From assembly GCF_038235435.1 (NCBI RefSeq), contig NZ_CP151275.1, positions 3,782,001-3,846,000 on the forward strand: a stretch of DNA of 64,000 nt, read 5' to 3'. The notes beneath the pieces are model-generated. The model was not told the origin of the DNA. It was given only the letters and a program-made list of their open reading frames with translations, and ran no database searches. The DNA is from Niveibacterium sp. SC-1. Lineage in GTDB: Bacteria; Pseudomonadota; Gammaproteobacteria; Burkholderiales; Rhodocyclaceae. Of the stretch, positions 1 through 7,431 are shown in pieces (the stretch's first letter is position 1; every line of letters starts with the position of its first letter). The translations under genes were made by a program, and so were the position numbers.

Positions 1-2
1 AC

Positions 3-896
3 GCACTGCAGGCCGCCGCTGCCGTGGGCCAGATGGGCCTCGCCCAAGCCTACGAGGGTGTGTTCTCCGCGCACGGGCTGAAGACCGCGCAGATCCTGCT
101 CACACACGAGGATCTGGCCGACCGCACGCGCTACCTGAATGCCCGCTCGACGCTCGCCACGTTGCTCGACCTGGGGGTCGTCCCCATCATCAATGAGAAC
201 GACACCGTGGTCACCGACGAGATCAAGTTCGGCGACAACGACACGCTCGGCGCCCTCGTTGCCAACCTGATCGAAGCCGATGCGCTGGTCATCCTCACCG
301 ACCAGCAAGGCCTCTACACGGCCGACCCGCGCCAGGATCCGAACGCCACCCTCGTCTCCGAGGGACGCGCCGAAGACCGCGCCTTCGAAGCGATGGCGGG
401 AGGCGCCGGCACCGGCATTTCGCGCGGCGGCATGATCACCAAGATCCGCGCCGCCCAGCGCGCCGCGCGCAGCGGCGCCCACACCTGCATCGCCTCGGGT
501 CGCGAAGCCGACGTGTTGCTGCGCCTCGTCAAGGCCGAAGCCCTGGGCACCCTGCTCCACGCATCGAGCTCGCCACTGGCCGCGCGCAAGCAATGGATCG
601 CCGACCATCTCCAGCTCGCAGGCCGTCTGCGACTGGATGACGGCGCCGTACGCGCGCTGGAAGCCGGCAAGAGCCTGCTCCCGGTCGGCGTCATCGGCGT
701 GGAAGGCGACTTTCTGCGTGGCGAAGCAGTGGCCTGTCTCGACGCCACGGGACGTGTCGTCGCCCGCGGCCTGGTGAACTACGCGAGCCGCGAAATCGGC
801 CGCATCGCCCGCCACGCGAGCCATGAGATCGAGAGCATCCTCGGCTATGTGGACGAGCCCGAACTGATCCACCGCGACAACCTCGTACTGCTCTGA
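3..896 (+). CDS. proB: Glutamate 5-kinase, 3' part (start lies before the window)
   Basis: ProB phosphorylates L-glutamate with ATP to gamma-glutamyl phosphate, the first step of proline synthesis in the cytoplasm. The reading frame is open from the first bases of the window, so the N-terminus is missing. What is seen: amino acid kinase segments such as [23 protein letters not shown] and [13 protein letters not shown], then [13 protein letters not shown]. The last ~100 residues form a C-terminal PUA domain (roughly KQWIADHL through LVNYASREI), so this is the long PUA-containing form. The frame ends at TGA 894-896. No proA follows in the window; the next gene is an NADH dehydrogenase about 125 bases on. 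Confidence 0.95.
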   Translation, partial: ALQAAAAVGQMGLAQAYEGVFSAHGLKTAQILLTHEDLADRTRYLNARSTLATLLDLGVVPIINENDTVVTDEIKFGDNDTLGALVANLIEADALVILTDQQGLYTADPRQDPNATLVSEGRAEDRAFEAMAGGAGTGISRGGMITKIRAAQRAARSGAHTCIASGREADVLLRLVKAEALGTLLHASSSPLAARKQWIADHLQLAGRLRLDDGAVRALEAGKSLLPVGVIGVEGDFLRGEAVACLDATGRVVARGLVNYASREIGRIARHASHEIESILGYVDEPELIHRDNLVLL

Positions 897-1022
897 GCCG
901 GCCCGCGTTTCACCCTGGCGGCAACACGCGGCCGGTGCGTCAATCCAACGATCACAGCATTCGATTGCCGTAGCGGGTGCCTGCCCTTACAGTCGGGGCA
1001 GACATCCCTACGGAGACGTATT

Positions 1023-2351
1023 GTGAGTGGCACGGAAATCCCCGCAGAACCGCATATCGTCATCGTCGGAGGCGGCGCCGGCGGACTTGAGCTCGCCGTC
1101 AAGCTGGGGCGTTCGCTGGGCAGGAAGAAACGCGCCCGCATCACTCTCGTCGATCGTTCGCGCACCCACCTCTGGAAACCGCTGCTGCACCAGGTCGCAG
1201 CGGGCACCCTCGACAGCCACGCGGACGAACTCGAATACCTCGCCCTCGCGCGGCGCCATGGTTTCGGTTTCCGACTGGGCGAAGTCCTCGGCCTGGACCG
1301 CGAGACCAAGCAGTTGCAACTGGCCCCCGTGCGCAGCGCCGAAGGCGAGGAGCTGCTACCGGCCTCCATCCTCGACTACGACACGCTGGTGCTCGCGGTG
1401 GGCAGCAAGAGCAACGACTTCGGGACCCCTGGCGCGCGCGAGCACTGCATCCTGCTCGACAGTCCCGAGGCGGCGCTCCTCTTCCACCGTCGCCTGATCG
1501 ACGCCTCCATACGCGCCAGCATCACGCCGCCCAGGCCCGGCGAAGGCCGTCTGACGGTGGCCATCATCGGTGGTGGCGCAACCGGCGTCGAACTGGCGGC
1601 CGAGCTGCATATGACCGCTCGCATCATGGCGAGCTACGGCATCGAAAACATCCACCCGGAGCGGGATCTCAAGATCACCATTCTCGACGCCGCGCCGCGC
1701 CTCCTGCCGCAATTGCCCGAGCGGGTCTCCTCGGCGGTGACGCGCGAGTTGCGCAAGCTCGACATCGACGTTCACACCAACGAGAAGGTCGTCGAGGTCA
1801 CGCCGGCGGGCGTCAAGATGGGCAGCGGCAAGTTCATTCCCAGCAGCCTTACGGTATGGGCCGCCGGCATCAAGGCACCCGACTTCCTCACCCAGCTCGG
1901 CCTGCAAACCAATCGCGCCAACCAGATCCTGGTCGAACGCAATCTGCAGACTGTCGATGACCCCGCGATCTTCGCGCTCGGCGACTGCGCCGCCTGCCCG
2001 ATTGACGACAGCGGCATGGGCTTCGTCCCGCCGCGCGCACAGGCGGCCCACCAGCAAGCGCTGACACTCTCGCGCTCGCTCGGGCGCGTGCTTGCGGGCA
2101 AGCCGGCGCTACCCTTCGACTATCGCGACCGCGGCTCACTGGTCTCGCTGGGCGAATACAGCACGGTGGGCAGCCTGATGGGCGGCATCGCGCGCGGGAG
2201 CCTTTTCATCGAAGGCCTGTTCGCAAAGTGGATGTACTGGTCGCTCCACAAGCAGCATCAGGTGGTGATCAACGGCGGCTTCCGCACCTGGCTGTCGACC
2301 TGGGTGGAGGCCATCGACCGGATCCGCAATCCGCGCATCAAGTTGCATTGA
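1023..2351 (+). CDS. ndh: Type II NADH dehydrogenase (NAD(P)/FAD-dependent)
   Basis: A 442-residue flavoprotein that should pass electrons from NADH to the quinone pool without pumping protons, at the inner face of the cytoplasmic membrane. Two Rossmann dinucleotide folds are visible: an FAD site near the N-terminus (IVIVGGGAGGLELA) and an NAD site in the middle (VAIIGGGATGVELAAE). A typical family segment FALGDCAACP binds the flavin near the C-terminal part. The C-terminus (LFAKWMYWSLHKQHQ) resembles the membrane-anchoring region of NDH-2. The start is GTG at 1023, preceded by a purine-rich ACGGAGA. The gene stands alone and ends before a strong bidirectional hairpin. Confidence 0.92.
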   Translation: MSGTEIPAEPHIVIVGGGAGGLELAVKLGRSLGRKKRARITLVDRSRTHLWKPLLHQVAAGTLDSHADELEYLALARRHGFGFRLGEVLGLDRETKQLQLAPVRSAEGEELLPASILDYDTLVLAVGSKSNDFGTPGAREHCILLDSPEAALLFHRRLIDASIRASITPPRPGEGRLTVAIIGGGATGVELAAELHMTARIMASYGIENIHPERDLKITILDAAPRLLPQLPERVSSAVTRELRKLDIDVHTNEKVVEVTPAGVKMGSGKFIPSSLTVWAAGIKAPDFLTQLGLQTNRANQILVERNLQTVDDPAIFALGDCAACPIDDSGMGFVPPRAQAAHQQALTLSRSLGRVLAGKPALPFDYRDRGSLVSLGEYSTVGSLMGGIARGSLFIEGLFAKWMYWSLHKQHQVVINGGFRTWLSTWVEAIDRIRNPRIKLH

Positions 2352-2391
2352 GCTGCGTCCGGCGCAAACCCGTCGCGGATAGCGACAAAGA

Positions 2392-2415
2392 AAAGGGCTC
2401 CCTCGGGAGCCCTTT
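2392..2415. terminator. Bidirectional intrinsic terminator between ndh and the 2440 gene
   Basis: A perfect 11-bp stem (AAAGGGCTCCC paired with GGGAGCCCTTT) with a 2-base loop, flanked by A and T runs, lies between convergent genes and can serve both. Confidence 0.85.
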
Positions 2416-2439
2416 GTCTTCAATGCAACCCAAAACCGC

Positions 2440-2868
2440 TCAGGGCGACTTCACCACGTCACCCTTGAGCGTGACCCCGGCGACCGTGGCACCCGCATGG
2501 CATTCATAGAGGGCGTTGTCCCAACGCTCGTTCTTCTTGTAGAAGCTGCGGATATTGACGACGGCATTCCCGCCCAGGGACTTCGCACGCTCGGCCATCT
2601 CGATCAGCACTGAGGCGGCGACCCAGTGACACGCTTCCTCGTCACTCTTGTTGAGGGCATTCGTCTTCTTGTTGCCGATGACTTCGCCGAGCTTCTGCTG
2701 GTAGGGCGGCGTCACGGACTTGCCGAAGTAGAACTTCACGTCCGCGAATTTCGCTTGCTCGGGCCCCGTGAGCACTTCGGAGATCGGAAGCATGTATTCG
2801 GTGTCGCGGGCAAACGCGGCGCTCGACGCGACGCACAAGAGCAGGACCAGGGTGGAACGGAACTTCAT
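2440..2868 (-). CDS. Secreted small protein, family often mislabelled excinuclease ATPase subunit
   Basis: A 142-residue protein of unknown function with a Sec signal peptide (MKFRSTLVLLLCVASSAAFA, cleavage after AFA). The mature part has a YFGKS segment, NKKTNALNKSDEEAC and LGGNAVVNIRSFYKKN, ending in a glycine/valine-rich strand. From memory, similar proteins of about 140 residues are carried in databases as excinuclease ATPase subunits, which is a misnomer: there is no Walker motif. Two cysteines in the mature part could form a disulfide. The start at 2868 is chosen because the signal peptide begins there; the open frame extends further upstream through the neighbouring gene. It is a tandem paralogue of the 2892-3323 gene, 23 bases downstream of it and probably co-transcribed. 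Confidence 0.8.
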   Translation of the reverse strand: MKFRSTLVLLLCVASSAAFARDTEYMLPISEVLTGPEQAKFADVKFYFGKSVTPPYQQKLGEVIGNKKTNALNKSDEEACHWVAASVLIEMAERAKSLGGNAVVNIRSFYKKNERWDNALYECHAGATVAGVTLKGDVVKSP

Positions 2869-2891
2869 CGGGCGGGACCTCCGGGGCAATG

Positions 2892-3323
2892 TCAGTTCTT
2901 GAACTTGACCAGTTCTCCTGAGAACTGGATGGCTACCCGAACGTTCCCGATGCGGCATTCGAACTCGGTCTCGGTGCCGACCTCGGTACCCTTGATGTAG
3001 GTGCTGCGAATGTTGACCACGCCATCCGCACCTTCGCTGACTGCGCGCTCGCGCATCTGGTCGATGACCTGGCCAGCCAGTTTCTGGCAGGCGTCGCTCT
3101 GTTCTGCGCGCAACGCGCCGTTGCGCGACACGGTGAACGTCGACAGCTTCTCCGCGACCTCGGGCGTCGCCTGCTTGGCGAAATAGAAGCGCACCGCACC
3201 ACCCTGCTTGGCGATCTGGTCCATGACCGGCTGCAGCGGCACCATGACCGAGTCGTTGCGGGCAATGGCGGCGTTGCTGATGAACAGCAAGGAAAGAAGA
3301 CAAGCGGAAACTGCGGTTCTCAT
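2892..3323 (-). CDS. Secreted small protein, paralogue of the 2440 gene
   Basis: A 143-residue protein with a signal peptide (MRTAVSACLLSLLFISNAAIA) and the same layout as its downstream neighbour: VRFYFAKQ corresponds to VKFYFGKS, SDACQKLAGQVIDQM to the SDEEAC helix, GADGVVNIRSTYIK to GGNAVVNIRSFYKK, then a cysteine-containing strand (EFECRIG). The pair plainly arose by duplication but has diverged well beyond half of its residues. The function is unknown; a periplasmic role is inferred from the signal peptides. The ATG at 3323 follows a purine-rich stretch (AGGGAGCC) at a usual distance. Confidence 0.8.
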   Translation of the reverse strand: MRTAVSACLLSLLFISNAAIARNDSVMVPLQPVMDQIAKQGGAVRFYFAKQATPEVAEKLSTFTVSRNGALRAEQSDACQKLAGQVIDQMRERAVSEGADGVVNIRSTYIKGTEVGTETEFECRIGNVRVAIQFSGELVKFKN

Positions 3324-3401
3324 CGGTGGCTCCCTTTTTTGTTTTCGAGTATGTCCGGCAACGGTCTTTTACCAGATTGCCTGTCGGTCGTGCGCAGGCA
3401 T

Positions 3402-3435
3402 AAAAAAACCCGCGAGCCTTGCGGCATCGCGGGTT
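3402..3435 (-). terminator. Intrinsic terminator of the rpsF-rplI operon
   Basis: On the minus strand a stem AACCCGCGA/TCGCGGGTT with an inner GCC/GGC pair is followed by seven T residues, 31 bases after the rplI stop. Confidence 0.9.
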
Positions 3436-3465
3436 CTTCCTACCAGAGCAACGCTCTGGAGGCGA

Positions 3466-3915
3466 TCAGTGTTCGCCGAGCACGGACACGGTGATCGCAA
3501 CCACCACGTCAGTGTGCAGCGCCACTTCCAGCGCGTTGTCGCCGATGACCTTGATCGGGCCGTTGGGCATACGCACGCCAGCCTTTTCCACCTTGTGGCC
3601 TTGCGCTTGCAGGGCTTCGGCGATGTCGGCGTTGGTGACGGAGCCGAACAGGCGGCCATCCACGCCGGCCTTGCGGACGATCTGGACGGTCAGGCCTTCG
3701 AGCTTGGACGAGGCTTCCTGGGCTTCGGCCAGCTTCGCTGCGGCGACCTTTTCCAGTTCGGCGCGGCGGGCTTCGAAAGTCGCCAGGTTGTCGGCGGTCG
3801 CGCGCTTGGCCTTGCCTTGCGGGATCAGGAAGTTGCGGGCGTAGCCGTCCTTGACCTTGACGACGTCGCCGAGGTTGCCGAGGTTCACAACCTTTTCGAG
3901 CAGAATGATTTGCAT
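3466..3915 (-). CDS. rplI: 50S ribosomal protein L9
   Basis: A 149-residue protein, the normal length for bL9, which binds 23S rRNA near the base of the L1 stalk. The N-terminal RNA-binding domain starts [17 protein letters not shown] and contains the signature [17 protein letters not shown] long charged connecting helix (about residues 45-75) leads to the C-terminal domain with [16 protein letters not shown]. It is the last gene of the S6-PriB-S18-L9 operon, 15 bases after rpsR, and is followed by an intrinsic terminator. Confidence 0.98.
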   Translation of the reverse strand: MQIILLEKVVNLGNLGDVVKVKDGYARNFLIPQGKAKRATADNLATFEARRAELEKVAAAKLAEAQEASSKLEGLTVQIVRKAGVDGRLFGSVTNADIAEALQAQGHKVEKAGVRMPNGPIKVIGDNALEVALHTDVVVAITVSVLGEH

Positions 3916-3930
3916 GTCGGTTCTCCCTGC

Positions 3931-4206
3931 TTATTGATGCAGGTCGGTGTAGGACAGCAGGGCGAGGAAGCGCGCGCGCTTGATCGCGGACTGCAGCTGG
4001 CGTTGGTAGCCAGACTTGGTGCCGGTGATACGGGCCGGCATGATCTTGCCGGTCTCGGTAACGAATTCCTTCAGGACGTCGATGTCCTTGTAGTCGATCT
4101 GCTCGACCTTTTCTGCCGTGAAGCGGCAGAACTTGCGACGCTTGAACAGGCCACCACGACGGTTGCCGCCCTTCTTGTCATCCTTCTTCTTGGGTCTGAA
4201 AGCCAT
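3931..4206 (-). CDS. rpsR: 30S ribosomal protein S18
   Basis: A 91-residue bS18. The N-terminus is rich in lysine and arginine ([19 protein letters not shown]), followed by the conserved core [16 protein letters not shown] and the C-terminal part [14 protein letters not shown], which packs with S6 on the platform of the small subunit. The last residues (LLSYTDLHQ) are typical of the betaproteobacterial form. The start overlaps the end of priB by 29 bases, so the two are probably translationally coupled. Confidence 0.97.
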   Translation of the reverse strand: MAFRPKKKDDKKGGNRRGGLFKRRKFCRFTAEKVEQIDYKDIDVLKEFVTETGKIMPARITGTKSGYQRQLQSAIKRARFLALLSYTDLHQ

Positions 4207-4510
4207 TTTCAGTTCCTTCCAATATTTCGATCGTATTCACATGCAGCACCGGCATCCGATGGCGCGCGCTGCGCGCTGCCATGAAGCCGGTCAGGGCCAG
4301 TTGCTTGCCGGGTTTCAGGGTCTGCGCCCGCAGTGCGATCTCTCCGATCGCCACCACCGGCATCTCGCAACGCACCTCGCGTTCCACGCCGGCCTCGACG
4401 AGGCGCGACTGGTGTTCGATGCGGAACTCGACTACGGGCACACCAGCTGGCGTGCGGCGCACGGCGCTCACTTCCGTGACCGTGCCGTCGAGTTCAAATG
4501 CGTTGCGCGT
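4178..4510 (-). CDS. priB: Primosomal replication protein N (PriB), probable ACG start
   Basis: PriB is a single-strand-binding OB-fold protein that helps PriA reload the replisome at stalled forks. The body is clear: [16 protein letters not shown], then [14 protein letters not shown] and an OB barrel ending [14 protein letters not shown]. The first conventional start (GTG at 4471) would leave 97 residues and remove the first beta strand. The frame upstream encodes [13 protein letters not shown], which aligns without gaps to the remembered E. coli N-terminus (TNRLVLSGTV...), and the codon aligned with its initiator Met is ACG at 4510-4508. A GGGAG sits 7 bases before that ACG. There is no ATG, GTG or TTG in frame between the rpsF stop and 4471. 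With the ACG start the protein has 110 residues. A base-call error for ATG is the alternative. Confidence 0.8.
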   Translation of the reverse strand, partial: TRNAFELDGTVTEVSAVRRTPAGVPVVEFRIEHQSRLVEAGVEREVRCEMPVVAIGEIALRAQTLKPGKQLALTGFMAARSARHRMPVLHVNTIEILEGTENGFQTQEEG

Positions 4511-4539
4511 CGCCCTGCTCCCGCTGCAATCAGGCGCTA

Positions 4540-4929
4540 TCAGGCTTGCTGTTCAGCAGCAGGCTTGGCTTCTTCGGCGGCAGCCGGAGCCGCGGTCAGC
4601 GACTTGGACTTCTCGTCCTTCATCATGGGCGAAGAAGCGGTGACCGCCTTCTTCGTCTTCATGGTGAGGTGACGCAGCACGGCGTCGTTGAACTTGAACG
4701 CGTGCTCGAGTTCGACGAGGGCTTCCTGATCGCACTCGATGTTCATTAGGACGTAGTGCGCCTTGTGAACCTTCTGGATCTGGTAAGCCAGCTGACGGCG
4801 ACCCCAGTCTTCGAGACGGTGGATCTGGCCGCCGCGTTGGGTGACGAGCGCTTTGTAACGCTCGATCATCGCCGGCACCTGTTCGGACTGATCCGGGTGG
4901 ACGATGAACACGACTTCGTAATGTCGCAT
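4540..4929 (-). CDS. rpsF: 30S ribosomal protein S6
   Basis: A 129-residue bS6, first gene of the operon. The fold begins [25 protein letters not shown] and has the conserved segments [14 protein letters not shown] and [14 protein letters not shown]. The C-terminal 30 residues are an Ala/Glu/Lys-rich tail ([17 protein letters not shown]) that is likely disordered, as in other S6 proteins. It pairs with S18, encoded two genes on. Transcription probably starts at the promoter at 5002-5030. Confidence 0.98.
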   Translation of the reverse strand: MRHYEVVFIVHPDQSEQVPAMIERYKALVTQRGGQIHRLEDWGRRQLAYQIQKVHKAHYVLMNIECDQEALVELEHAFKFNDAVLRHLTMKTKKAVTASSPMMKDEKSKSLTAAPAAAEEAKPAAEQQA

Positions 4930-5001
4930 GCAAGACTCCTTACGGTTGCGGTGTGACTGAGCCCCCCGGCATGCGAGACCGGTGGGGCAAGGGAACCCGC
5001 G

Positions 5002-5030
5002 ATTGTAGCCATCTGATTGAAAACATTCAA
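5002..5030 (-). promoter_or_regulatory. Sigma-70 type promoter of the rpsF-priB-rpsR-rplI operon
   Basis: On the minus strand TTGAAT and TACAAT are separated by exactly 17 bases, about 75 bases before the rpsF start. The plus strand of the same gap (4930-5177) must hold the metY promoter; a TATACT at 5114-5119 is a candidate -10 without a clear -35. Confidence 0.75.
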
Positions 5031-5177
5031 GATCCCCTTGGGGCCGACATGATCTGCGTCCGGTCCTTCAAAGCTTCCAAGAAAACGGTCGAAAGCCGGC
5101 TGGGAGCCGCTTCTATACTCAAAAGTTGCCGCGCCGCGAGGCCACGCCGGCATTCTTTCAAACGACCAGGAGGCAGG

Positions 5178-6449
5178 ATGAAGCTCGAGACGATCGCCGT
5201 GCACGGCGGCTACAGCCCGGATCCCACCACCCGCGCAGTCGCGGTGCCGATATACCAGACCACGTCCTACGCCTTCGACGATACCCAGCACGGGGCCGAC
5301 CTCTTCGACCTCAAGGTCGCGGGCAACATCTACACCCGGATCATGAATCCGACGACCGACGTGCTGGAAAAGCGCCTCGCCGCGCTCGAAGGCGGCATCG
5401 GCGCGCTGGCGCTCGCGTCGGGACAGTCGGCGATCACCTACGCCATCCTCACCATCGCCGAGGCCGGCGACAACATCGTCTCGGCCGCCACACTCTATGG
5501 CGGTACTTACAACCTCTTCGCCCACACCTTTCCGCAAATCGGCATCACCACGCGTTTTGCCGACTATCGCGACCCCGCGTCCTTCGAGGCCCTGATCGAC
5601 GACCGCACCAAGGCGATCTTCGCCGAATCCATCGGCAACCCGCTGGGCAACATCACGGACTTCGAGAAGCTCGCCGAGATCGCGCATCGCCACGGCATCC
5701 CGCTGATCGTCGATAACACCGTGCCCTCGCCCTATCTTTGCCGGCCCTTCGAGTACGGCGCCGACATCGTGGTGCACTCGCTCACCAAGTACCTCGGCGG
5801 CCACGGCAATTCGATCGGCGGCGCGATCGTCGATTCGGGCAAGTTCCCCTGGGCGCAGCACACCGTGCGCTTCCGTCGCCTCAACGAGCCGGACGTCTCG
5901 TATCACGGCGTGGTCTACACCGAAGCGCTGGGCGAAGCCGCCTTCATCGGCCGCGCGCGCGTGGTGCCGCTACGCAACACCGGCGCGGCGATTTCGCCCT
6001 TCAATTCCTTCCTGATCCTGCAGGGCATCGAGACACTGGCCTTGCGCATGGAGCGCATCACCGAGAACACCCAGAAGGTTGCGCAATACCTGCAGACGCA
6101 CGCCAAGGTGAAGTGGGTGAATTACGCCGGCCTGCCCGACCACGTCGACCACGCCCTGGCCAAGAAGTACCTGGGTGGCCGCCCCTCGGGCATCCTGACC
6201 TTCGGGGTAGAGGGCGGACTCGCCGGCGGCGCCCGCTTCCAGGACGCGCTCAAGCTGGTGACACGCCTGGTGAACATCGGTGACGCCAAGTCGCTCGCTT
6301 GCCACCCCGCCTCGACCACGCACCGCCAGCTCTCGCTGGAGGAACTCGCGAAGGCCGGCGTCACGGTGGATACGGTGCGGCTCTCGATCGGCATCGAGCA
6401 CATCGATGACATCCTCGCCGATCTCGAACAGGCCCTCGCTGCGGTCTGA
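5178..6449 (+). CDS. metY: O-acetylhomoserine sulfhydrylase (PLP-dependent)
   Basis: A 423-residue Cys/Met metabolism PLP enzyme that should make homocysteine from O-acetylhomoserine and sulfide. The N-terminus ([23 protein letters not shown]) and [17 protein letters not shown] are typical. The PLP lysine is K204 in [16 protein letters not shown], and [14 protein letters not shown] is the conserved C-terminal substrate segment. The length and the long [20 protein letters not shown] insertion favour O-acetylhomoserine sulfhydrylase over cystathionine synthase. The ATG at 5178 follows a strong AGGAGG. No metX is nearby. The gene stands alone in front of convergent phhB. Confidence 0.92.
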   Translation: MKLETIAVHGGYSPDPTTRAVAVPIYQTTSYAFDDTQHGADLFDLKVAGNIYTRIMNPTTDVLEKRLAALEGGIGALALASGQSAITYAILTIAEAGDNIVSAATLYGGTYNLFAHTFPQIGITTRFADYRDPASFEALIDDRTKAIFAESIGNPLGNITDFEKLAEIAHRHGIPLIVDNTVPSPYLCRPFEYGADIVVHSLTKYLGGHGNSIGGAIVDSGKFPWAQHTVRFRRLNEPDVSYHGVVYTEALGEAAFIGRARVVPLRNTGAAISPFNSFLILQGIETLALRMERITENTQKVAQYLQTHAKVKWVNYAGLPDHVDHALAKKYLGGRPSGILTFGVEGGLAGGARFQDALKLVTRLVNIGDAKSLACHPASTTHRQLSLEELAKAGVTVDTVRLSIGIEHIDDILADLEQALAAV

Positions 6450-6458
6450 CGCCTGATG

Positions 6459-6487
6459 CCTTGCCGGCCGCGCTGCGGTCGGCAAGG
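6459..6487. terminator. Hairpin between convergent metY and phhB
   Basis: An 8-bp stem (CCTTGCCG/CGGCAAGG) with a 13-base GC-rich loop lies just after the metY stop. It lacks a T run, so intrinsic termination is only possible, not shown. Confidence 0.4.
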
Positions 6488-6502
6488 TCGCTTCGCCGCA
6501 GG

Positions 6503-6790
6503 CTACAAGGATTGCACGGCTTGCGCGAAACGGATGTCGCGGGCGGAGAGCCCGCCCGCATCGTGCGTAGTCAGCAGGATGCTGACGCGGTTGTAGACGT
6601 TGGACCACTCGGGATGGTGGTCCATCTTCTCCGCGATCAGCGCAACGCGGCTCATGAAGGCCCAGGCTTCACTGAAGTCCGCGAACTTCCATTGGCGCAC
6701 GATGGCGTCGCGGTCGGCGTCCCAGCGCCAATCGGGCAGGCCGGCCAGCGCGGCCTCGCGTTCCTCCGGCGTGAGTTTCGCAATGGCCAT
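6503..6790 (-). CDS. phhB: Pterin-4a-carbinolamine dehydratase
   Basis: A 95-residue cytoplasmic enzyme that dehydrates 4a-hydroxytetrahydropterin, recycling the cofactor of aromatic amino acid hydroxylases. The family signature is visible: [16 protein letters not shown] with the paired histidines, then the later [13 protein letters not shown] with the conserved His and Asp. The length is typical. No phhA is present in the window. It lies 12 bases downstream of the nitroreductase gene and is probably the last gene of a minus-strand unit. Confidence 0.93.
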   Translation of the reverse strand: MAIAKLTPEEREAALAGLPDWRWDADRDAIVRQWKFADFSEAWAFMSRVALIAEKMDHHPEWSNVYNRVSILLTTHDAGGLSARDIRFAQAVQSL

Positions 6791-6802
6791 GGCGCGCTCC
6801 TT

Positions 6803-7393
6803 TCAGTCGATCCGGCAGGCTTCGTCGAAGGCCAGCCGCGGCTGGCGCGCATGCAGGTGGCTCGCGTCGCCGTAGCCCAGGTTGCAGAGGAAATTGCTCT
6901 TTACCTTGCCGTCCGGGAAGAAGAGCGCATCCACCTTGGCGTTGTCGAAGCCGGACATCGGCCCGCAGTCCAGGCCCAGCGCCCGCGCGGCGAGGATCAG
7001 GTAAGCCCCCTGCAAGGAGCCGTTGCGAAAGGCGGTGCTGCGGATCGACTCGTCGTTGCCTTCGAACCAGGCGCGCGCGTTGGTGTGCAGCACCAGCTTG
7101 TCGAGCTTCTCGTAGAAGGCCAGGTCGTAGGCAATGATGGCCGTCACCGGCGCGCTGAGCGTCTGGCGGCGATTGCCCTCGTCCATCGCTGAATCGAGCT
7201 TCGCCTTCGCCTCGGGTGACTTCACGAAGACGATCCGCGCGGGGTTGGTGTTCGCCGAGGTCGGCGCCATGCGGAAGAGCTCGTACAGGCGCACCAGCAG
7301 CGCGTCGGGGATCTCCCGCGGGAGCCAGTGGCGATGGGTGCGGGCATCCAGGAACAACTGGGCCAGGACTTCGTCGGCGAGCGGCATGGGCAT
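6803..7393 (-). CDS. rutE: Nitroreductase-family protein, RutE/malonic semialdehyde reductase type
   Basis: A 196-residue FMN-dependent nitroreductase-fold protein. It follows the RutE/HadB-type pattern closely: FTDAR-like FLDARTHRHW, MAPTSANTNPARIVFV, then LSAPVTAIIAYDLAFYEKL, TAFRNGSLQGAYLILAARALGLDCGPMSGFD (split over two conserved blocks) and NLGYGDASHLHARQPRL. RutE reduces malonic semialdehyde to 3-hydroxypropionate in pyrimidine degradation, but no other rut gene is here, so the in-vivo substrate is uncertain. It sits between the AsmA-like gene (38 bases upstream) and phhB. Confidence 0.85.
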   Translation of the reverse strand: MPMPLADEVLAQLFLDARTHRHWLPREIPDALLVRLYELFRMAPTSANTNPARIVFVKSPEAKAKLDSAMDEGNRRQTLSAPVTAIIAYDLAFYEKLDKLVLHTNARAWFEGNDESIRSTAFRNGSLQGAYLILAARALGLDCGPMSGFDNAKVDALFFPDGKVKSNFLCNLGYGDASHLHARQPRLAFDEACRID

Positions 7394-7431
7394 CAGGGAC
7401 TTCCTCGAATCAGTTCAAGATCGACGCGAAA

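Noticed and set aside
2440..3303. A single 287-residue frame spanning both secreted paralogues
   Set aside because: The first half reads the neighbouring gene in the wrong frame; the signal peptide at 2868 marks the true start.
4930..5177. A SAM or SAH riboswitch ahead of metY
   Set aside because: None of the conserved blocks of the known classes is visible in the leader.
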